This document shows positions 59,025 through 64,000 of a stretch of 64,000 nucleotides of DNA, piece by piece. This DNA is from Streptomyces omiyaensis (GTDB lineage Bacteria > Actinomycetota > Actinomycetes > Streptomycetales > Streptomycetaceae): positions 36,235-100,234 of the forward strand of contig NZ_BMVV01000028.1 of the NCBI RefSeq assembly GCF_014650895.1. Direction: 5' to 3'. Below the pieces are notes generated by a model that saw nothing but the letters and a program-made list of their open reading frames with translations, searched no databases and had not been told where the DNA came from. Numbering within the stretch: position 1 is the stretch's first letter; every line of letters starts with the position of its first letter. Position numbers and translations under genes: made by a program.

Positions 59025-59044
59025 ATTATGTATCAATACATAAT
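59025..59044. promoter_or_regulatory. 20-bp AT-rich palindrome, operator and shared -10 of two divergent promoters
   Basis: ATTATGTAT-CA-ATACATAAT: perfect 9-bp arms in a GC-rich genome, filling the 46-base gap between the MocR and MFS genes. Each arm ends in CATAAT, close to a -10 consensus, reading outward on each strand. Binding here would silence both genes. Confidence 0.75.
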
Positions 59045-59063
59045 GTCAGTCAAGGGGGAACCC

Positions 59064-60353
59064 GTGGGCCGTCCGCTCTCATGGCACCGCACCGCGCTCG
59101 ACCGCATCCCCGGAGGCCGCGACGGCCGCCGCATGCTCGTCGTCAGCATCGTCGACAAGACCGGCACCGGCCTCTGGGCCGGCTGCACCGCCCTCTACTT
59201 CACCTACGTCTCCGGCATGAGCCTCGCCCAGGTCGGCCTCCTCATGACGGTCTCCGGCGGCGTGGGCATAGCCGGCGCCCCCCTCGCCGGCATCCTCGCC
59301 GACCGCTTCCCCCTCGTCCGCGTCATCGCCGCCACCCAGCTCGTGCGCGGACTGACCCTCCTCGCCCTCCTCACCACCGACCACTTCCTCCTCCTCACCC
59401 TCTACTCCGCCCTCGGCGCCCTCCCCGACCGCGCCGGCAGCGTCCTCGTCAAGCTGTACGCCGCCCGCCAGGCGGGCGCCGAGCGCGTCCGCTACCAGGC
59501 CATCCAGCGCACCACCGTCAACATCGGCTGGTCCATCGGAGGCCTCGGAGCCGCGGCCGCCCTCGCCACCGGCTCCCCCCAGGCGTACGCCTACCTCCTC
59601 GTCGGCAACGTCCTCTCCTTCCTGGCCATCGCCGTCCTCACCCTGCGCTGCGCCGAGCCGCCCGCGGCCTCCCGCGTCGCCGCAACCGGCACGGACGCCC
59701 CCCGCCCCAAGGCCTCCAGCCCGTGGCGGGACCGGACCTTCCTCGGCTACACCGCCACCGACGCGGCCCTCTTCCTCGACGACACGATCCTCCAGGTGGC
59801 CGTCCCCCTCTGGATCGTCCACGCCACCGACGCCCCGGTCGGCCTCGCGCCGCTGCTCCTCGTCCTCAACACCGTCCTCGTCGTCCTCTTCCAGGTCCCG
59901 CTCGCCCGCTTCGGCGCCACCACCCGGGCCGCCCGGCGCCTGCTCGTCCCCCTCTGCGGCCTCCTCGTCGCCGGCACCCTCGCCCTCGCCGCCTCCGCCG
60001 CGGGCGGGCGCGCCCTCGCCGTCACGGCCCTGGTCGCCGCCGTCGTCGCGCTCACCTTCGCCGAGATCGTCCACGCCACCTCCTCCTGGGAACTCTCCGT
60101 CGCCCTCGCCCCCGACGACGCCCAGGGCGCCTACCTCGGAGTCCACGGCCTCGCCCAGTCCACCCAGCGCTTCGCCGGGCCGCTCCTCGTCACCGGCGTC
60201 ATGACCGCGGGCCCCCTCGCCTGGCCCCTGCTCGGCCTCGCCCTCGTCGGAGCCGGCGCGGCCCAGCACCGCCTCCTCCGCGACCGCGTCGAACGCCCCG
60301 AACCGTCACTGTCAGTGGCGAAGGTTACGGTGAGTGAGCATCGATCGGTCTGA
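59064..60353 (+). CDS. MFS transporter (drug-efflux type)
   Basis: 429 residues with about 11-12 transmembrane segments; motif A GILADRFPLVRVI in loop 2-3, and repeated hydrophobic helices such as YLLVGNVLSFLAIAVLTL. It resembles small-molecule exporters. GTG at 59064 has AAGGGGG five bases upstream and is preferred over ATG at 59043, which lies inside the palindrome without a ribosome-binding site. Probably controlled by the divergent MocR protein. Confidence 0.88.
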   Translation: MGRPLSWHRTALDRIPGGRDGRRMLVVSIVDKTGTGLWAGCTALYFTYVSGMSLAQVGLLMTVSGGVGIAGAPLAGILADRFPLVRVIAATQLVRGLTLLALLTTDHFLLLTLYSALGALPDRAGSVLVKLYAARQAGAERVRYQAIQRTTVNIGWSIGGLGAAAALATGSPQAYAYLLVGNVLSFLAIAVLTLRCAEPPAASRVAATGTDAPRPKASSPWRDRTFLGYTATDAALFLDDTILQVAVPLWIVHATDAPVGLAPLLLVLNTVLVVLFQVPLARFGATTRAARRLLVPLCGLLVAGTLALAASAAGGRALAVTALVAAVVALTFAEIVHATSSWELSVALAPDDAQGAYLGVHGLAQSTQRFAGPLLVTGVMTAGPLAWPLLGLALVGAGAAQHRLLRDRVERPEPSLSVAKVTVSEHRSV

Positions 60354-60380
60354 TCGGAGCGCCACATCCGAGGGGGAGCC

Positions 60381-61277
60381 ATGACGACCACCACCACGAC
60401 CCGCCTCCGCCGCGCCCTGCGCCGGGAGATCCCCAGCACCGTCGGACTCCTCGCCGACGAGCAGGACTTCGCCGCCATGCGCCGCTACCGCACCTTCGCC
60501 TTCGAGGACCACCCCACCTACCTCCAGGAGGTCGAGGCCCTCCTCAAGGCCCTCGCCCGCCAGGGCACCCACACCACCGTCGCCCTCTTCGACCCCGACG
60601 AATACGCCTCCTACTGCGCCGAGACCGGCCTCGACCCCGACCACCCCACCAGCCGCAGCCGCTTCACCGACCACCTGGCCACCACCGGCGCCCGCGTCAC
60701 CTACACCGGACAGCCCCTCACCGTCCTCCTCCCCGAACTGGTCGACACGGCCGTCCGCCGCGCCACCTGGGAGTACGCCACCACCGTCCTCGCCACCGCG
60801 GGGGACTGCCCCGACTGCGGCCTGGACCTCGGCCGCGACGCCTTCGACCGCGCCACCCGCCTCCTCCTCGGCCTCCTCGACGGCGCGGGGGCGGGCACCC
60901 ACCACCTCGTCTGCAGCGTCCCCGCCTCCGGCGACCACCTGATCGCCGTCCTCCACACCACCCGCGACGACCACGGCACCAGCCACCACGACCCCACCAC
61001 CGCCACCGAGTTCACCGCCGTCCTCGCCGCCGGACTCGTCCTCGCCTCGCCGGGCGGACTCGTCCTGCGCGCCACCCGCCCCGGCCGCCCCGACCGGCTC
61101 CACGGCTGGCGGCTCGCGGACGGCACCCTCGGCCCCCTCACCGAGGCCGAGGTCTTCGCCGCCTACTGCACCGACGCCCGCACCGGCGAACCCCTCCCGC
61201 CCGAGCACGGCGTCGACCACCGCGCCGGCTTCCCCCTCGCCCCCGACCCGCACGCCCACCATCCCGGCCACCCCTGA
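60381..61277 (+). CDS. Conserved hypothetical soluble protein
   Basis: 298 residues, start ATG behind GAGGGGGAG, 27 bases after the MFS gene. N-terminal half: TVGLLADEQDFAAMRRYRTFAFEDHPTYLQEVEALLKALARQG and TTVALFDPDEYASYCAETGLDP. A CPDCGLDLG motif near residue 138 may bind metal. C-terminal HGWRLADGTLGPLTEAEVFAAYCTDARTG. No known domain or membrane segment. Possibly in the MFS transcript. Function unknown. Confidence 0.8.
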   Translation: MTTTTTTRLRRALRREIPSTVGLLADEQDFAAMRRYRTFAFEDHPTYLQEVEALLKALARQGTHTTVALFDPDEYASYCAETGLDPDHPTSRSRFTDHLATTGARVTYTGQPLTVLLPELVDTAVRRATWEYATTVLATAGDCPDCGLDLGRDAFDRATRLLLGLLDGAGAGTHHLVCSVPASGDHLIAVLHTTRDDHGTSHHDPTTATEFTAVLAAGLVLASPGGLVLRATRPGRPDRLHGWRLADGTLGPLTEAEVFAAYCTDARTGEPLPPEHGVDHRAGFPLAPDPHAHHPGHP

Positions 61278-61294
61278 CCCGCCCCGGGAAACGA

Positions 61295-61335
61295 CGGAGG
61301 GGCTCCCCGCCACCAGGTGACGGGGAGCCCCTCCG
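61295..61335. terminator. Terminator between the hypothetical gene and ptsI
   Basis: 15-bp inverted repeat (61295-61309 and 61321-61335, core GGAGGGGCTCCCCG), apical mismatch and small loop, between convergent genes. Confidence 0.8.
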
Positions 61336-61358
61336 GACCACGCGCTACGACCCCGGGA

Positions 61359-63029
61359 TCACTCCCCGGACAGCACCGCCTGCGCGGCCAGCCGCGCCTC
61401 GTGCGCCGTGTCCGCGGCACGCGCCGCGGCCGCCGCCCGCTCGCACTGCGCCAGCGTGTACTTCGCCAGCGTCGCCCGCACGTACGGAATCGACGCGGCG
61501 CCCATGGAGAGGGAGGTGACGCCCAGGCCGGTCAGCACGCACGCGAGCAGCGGGTCCGAGGCGGCCTCGCCGCAGACGCCACAGCTCTTGCCCTCGGCCT
61601 TGGCCGCCTCGGCGGACAGCGCCACCAGGTCGAGCAGCGCGGGCTGCCACGGGTCCTGGAGCCGGGACACCGCACCGACCTGGCGGTCGGCGGCGAAGGT
61701 GTACTGCGCCAGGTCGTTGGTGCCCAGCGACAGGAACTCGACCTCCTGCAGGATCGAGCGCGCCCGCAGCGCGGCGGACGGAATCTCCACCATCGCGCCG
61801 AACTTCGCCCGGAGCCCCGCCTCGCGGCACGCGTCGGCGAACGCCTTGGCGTCCGTCCGGTCGGCCACCATCGGCGCCATGACCTCCAGGTACACCGGCA
61901 GCCCCTCGGAGGCCTTCGCCAGCGCGGTGAGCTGCGTCCGCAGCACCTCCGGGTGGTCGAGCAGCGACCGCAGGCCCCGGACGCCGAGCGCCGGGTTCGG
62001 CTCGTCGACCGGCGTCAGGAAGTCGAGCGGCTTGTCGGCACCGGCGTCGAGCACCCGCACGACCACACGGCCCTCGGGGAACGCCTCCAGCACCTTGCGG
62101 TACGCCTCGACCTGCTTCTCCTCGGACGGAGCCTTCTTGCTGTCGTCCAGGAAGAGGAACTCCGTGCGGAACAGACCGACGCCCTCGGCGCCCGCCTCCA
62201 CCGCGGCCGGCACGTCGGCGGGACCGCCGACGTTGGCGAGCAGCGGCACCTTGTGCCCGTCCGAGGTCGCCCCCGGACCGCTCGACGCGGACAGCGCCGC
62301 CTTCCGCGCCTCGGCGGCCTTCGTCAGCGTCGCCTTCTTCTCCTCGCTCGGGTCCACGAAGATCTCGCCGGTGGAACCGTCCACCGCGATCTGCGTCCCC
62401 TCGGCCAGCTCGCCGGCGCCGGGCAGCGCCACCACGGCCGGCACGCCCAGCGCGCGCGCCAGGATGGCGCTGTGGCTGGTCGGCCCGCCCTCCTCGGTCA
62501 CGAACCCGAGCACCAGCGCCGGGTCGAGCAGCGCGGTGTCGGCCGGCGCCAGGTCCCGGGCGATCAGCACGTACGGCTCGTCGCTGTCCGGCACGCCGGG
62601 CATCGGCACGCCGAGCAGCCGCGCCACGATCCGGTTCCGCACGTCGTCGAGGTCGGCGACCCGGCCGGCCATGTACTCGCCGGCACCCGCGAGCAGTTCG
62701 CGGTAGTGCGAGAAGGCGTCGTAGATGCCGCGCTCGGCCGTGCTGCCGACCGCGATCCTGCGGTCGACGTCGGCGATGAGCTCGGGGTCCTGGGCGATCA
62801 TCGCCTGGGCCTCCAGCACCGCCTGCGCCTCACCGCCGGCCAGGTTGCCGCGCGCGATCAGGTCCGCGGCGACGGCTTCCACCGCCTGACGGGCGCGCCC
62901 CTGTTCGCGCTCCGCCTCCTCCGCGGGGATCTGCTTGGCGGGCGGTTCGAGAACCGCCGTACCCATGTGCCGCACCTGGCCGATCGCCACTCCGTGGCTG
63001 ACGCCGACGCCTCGCAGCGTTGTCTCCAT
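61359..63029 (-). CDS. ptsI: PTS enzyme I (phosphoenolpyruvate-protein phosphotransferase)
   Basis: 556 residues, full length. Phosphorylated His186 in GGPTSHSAILARALG, the PEP-binding barrel with VGLFRTEFLF, GLRSLL, EVMAPMV, FLSLGTNDLAQYTFAADR and active-site Cys in KSCGVCGEAA. It passes phosphate from PEP to HPr in the cytoplasm. It lies 81 bases downstream of crr, as in S. coelicolor SCO1390-1391. Confidence 0.97.
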   Translation of the reverse strand: METTLRGVGVSHGVAIGQVRHMGTAVLEPPAKQIPAEEAEREQGRARQAVEAVAADLIARGNLAGGEAQAVLEAQAMIAQDPELIADVDRRIAVGSTAERGIYDAFSHYRELLAGAGEYMAGRVADLDDVRNRIVARLLGVPMPGVPDSDEPYVLIARDLAPADTALLDPALVLGFVTEEGGPTSHSAILARALGVPAVVALPGAGELAEGTQIAVDGSTGEIFVDPSEEKKATLTKAAEARKAALSASSGPGATSDGHKVPLLANVGGPADVPAAVEAGAEGVGLFRTEFLFLDDSKKAPSEEKQVEAYRKVLEAFPEGRVVVRVLDAGADKPLDFLTPVDEPNPALGVRGLRSLLDHPEVLRTQLTALAKASEGLPVYLEVMAPMVADRTDAKAFADACREAGLRAKFGAMVEIPSAALRARSILQEVEFLSLGTNDLAQYTFAADRQVGAVSRLQDPWQPALLDLVALSAEAAKAEGKSCGVCGEAASDPLLACVLTGLGVTSLSMGAASIPYVRATLAKYTLAQCERAAAAARAADTAHEARLAAQAVLSGE

Positions 63030-63110
63030 CTCACCCGTCTCCGATAGAAGCGGCGGCCGTGCCGCCGCGTTGAATGTCGTACTCGCGGCCGTCCGGACGA
63101 CGGACCGGGC

Positions 63111-63560
63111 TCAGCTCCAGGCGAAGAGCTGGTCGCCGGCCTTCACGTCGCCGTCCTCACGGACCTCGGAGAGCGAGTCGGCCGTGGCCTCCAGGGCCAC
63201 GATGGGACAGATGGGGGACTTGCCGGCGGCCTCGACCTCGGCGGGGTTCCAGCGCACGACGGCCTGTCCGCGCGTCACGGTGTCACCCTTGTTCACGAGC
63301 AGCTCGAAGCCCTGCCCGTTGAGCTGGACGGTGTCGATGCCGAGGTGGGTCAGCACCCCGTGCCCCTCGCCGTCCACGACGACGAAGGCGTGCGGGTGCA
63401 TGGAGACGACGACCCCGTCGATGGGGGAGACCGCCTCGGAGGGCTCACGTACGGGATCGATGGCGGTGCCGGGCCCGACCATGGCACCGGAGAAGACCGG
63501 GTCGGGAACGTTGGCGAGACCGATGGCGCGTCCAGCAAGTGGCGACGTCACGGTTGTCAT
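63111..63560 (-). CDS. crr: PTS EIIA component (Crr, glucose-type)
   Basis: 149 residues of the EIIA-Glc fold: SPLAGRAIGLANVPDPVFSG, GVVVSMHPHAFVV and active-site pair His57 and His72 (HGVLTHLGIDTVQLNG), 15 apart as in EIIA-Glc. It relays phosphate from HPr to sugar-specific EIIB. The ATG at 63560 follows GGGAGGC; the longer upstream frame has no support. First gene of crr-ptsI. Confidence 0.95.
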   Translation of the reverse strand: MTTVTSPLAGRAIGLANVPDPVFSGAMVGPGTAIDPVREPSEAVSPIDGVVVSMHPHAFVVVDGEGHGVLTHLGIDTVQLNGQGFELLVNKGDTVTRGQAVVRWNPAEVEAAGKSPICPIVALEATADSLSEVREDGDVKAGDQLFAWS

Positions 63561-63585
63561 GGGAAGCCTCCCAGGGGCGGAGATC

Positions 63586-63602
63586 GTGTGGCGCCGCCAC
63601 AC
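63586..63602. promoter_or_regulatory. Inverted repeat in the crr leader
   Basis: GTGTGGC-GCC-GCCACAC, perfect 7-bp arms, 26 bases upstream of the crr ATG and therefore probably within its 5' untranslated RNA. It may form a hairpin or bind a protein. Confidence 0.4.
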
Positions 63603-63806
63603 CTGTCCTGGGCGGCGCGTACTGTTCAGAAGCGTAAGTCATAAGAAGTCCCAGTTCCGCACGAGACGTACCACTTGGCGGACCTAGGAACTACCGGGAA
63701 CGATTTGCCTCTACTGACGGTGGGATGTACTGTCGTACTCCTGCCTGACCCCAACGCGGCCTTGAGTCGTGGGTCGGCAGCACCAATCAAGCCAGATCCT
63801 AACCCC

Positions 63807-63822
63807 AGTGGTCTACACCTCT
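63807..63822. promoter_or_regulatory. dre site (DasR) upstream of crr-ptsI
   Basis: AGTGGTCTACACCTCT matches the dre consensus A(C/G)TGGTCTAGACCA(C/G)T at most positions. DasR control of crr-ptsI is known in S. coelicolor. The site is about 250 bases upstream of crr. No gene is seen from 63561 to 63860. Confidence 0.8.
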
Positions 63823-63869
63823 GCCTGCCCCGGTTCTTCACGGAGCGAGCGGGCGAGTGGTCAGCGGGA

Positions 63870-64000
63870 CGGAGAAAGCCTGGTAATGTTTGACCCCGCC
63901 GGAAGGCCCCGAGGAAATCGAATTCGGGACCGGAAAGCACCGAGGAAATCGGGTCGGAAAGATCTGATAGAGTCGGAAACGAAGGAAGCGCCCGGAGGGC
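63870..64000 (+). promoter_or_regulatory. Promoter and leader region of an rRNA operon (16S lies beyond the window)
   Basis: The repeated CCGAGGAAATCG elements, GGAAAGATCTGATAGAGTCG and the trailing GAAGCGCCCGGAGGG are characteristic of Streptomyces rrn leaders. TAGAGT (63968-63973) is a -10-like element; an upstream TTGACC (63890-63895) may be a -35 element. Transcription runs rightward, away from crr. Confidence 0.75.

Overview
High-GC actinobacterial chromosome, almost certainly Streptomyces. The evidence is about 73% G+C with strongly GC-biased third positions, a conservon (cvnABCD), RbpA with its zinc-binding residues, a polyprenol-phosphate-mannose synthase, crr-ptsI, and the leader of a ribosomal RNA operon at the right edge. 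Gene order matches the S. coelicolor region that runs from crr-ptsI (SCO1390/1391) to rbpA (SCO1421) and ppm1 (SCO1423), read in the opposite direction. It looks like vertically inherited core chromosome: no prophage, insertion sequence, CRISPR array or tRNA gene was seen.

Layout. 0-8 kb: secreted C39-type peptidase, small membrane and Pro/Ala-rich proteins, a DUF7064-like plus APH-fold kinase pair behind a TetR-type palindrome, an Lrp regulator with an amidohydrolase. 8-14.9 kb: ppm and fxsA facing rbpA (which has a textbook sigma-R promoter), then a YczE-GDPD-MFS operon divergent from a MocR regulator. 14.9-19.3 kb: FtsK-like ATPase with a degenerate P-loop, its small membrane partner, ankyrin and HEAT-repeat proteins. 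19.8-27 kb: four translationally coupled genes (two GT4 glycosyltransferases, an SGNH hydrolase, ATP-dependent 5-oxoprolinase). 27-31.6 kb: a convergent MFS-pxpA-pxpB-pxpC operon, giving a second 5-oxoproline route, with a divergent GntR/FCD regulator. 31.8-39.9 kb: a condensin-like four-gene operon (MukF-like, Pro-rich, MukE-like, 1548-aa SMC-like ATPase) with no JetD-type nuclease beside it. 40-45.3 kb: small membrane protein and a complete conservon. 45.3-49.3 kb: thiolase/DUF35 pair behind a second copy of the TetR-type palindrome, VanX-type dipeptidase, Nudix hydrolase, DUF4253 protein. 49.4-57.6 kb: GH31 glycosidase, acetoacetyl-CoA synthetase, an ECF sigma factor coupled to a membrane-anchored CU044_5270-type protein, and a secreted protein. 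57.7-61.3 kb: MocR regulator and MFS exporter sharing one AT-rich palindrome, then an unknown gene. 61.3-64 kb: ptsI, crr with a DasR-type dre site, and a divergent rRNA leader.

Most likely novelty: the condensin-like operon, whose ATPase has Asn in place of the usual Walker B glutamate and which contains a highly repetitive Pro-rich gene. Other points of interest are the shared CTGACG-N3-CGTCAG operators, an 8-bp tandem repeat in front of pxpA, and the 20-bp palindrome between the second MocR gene and its MFS neighbour. All functions are read from sequence alone; no database search was run.
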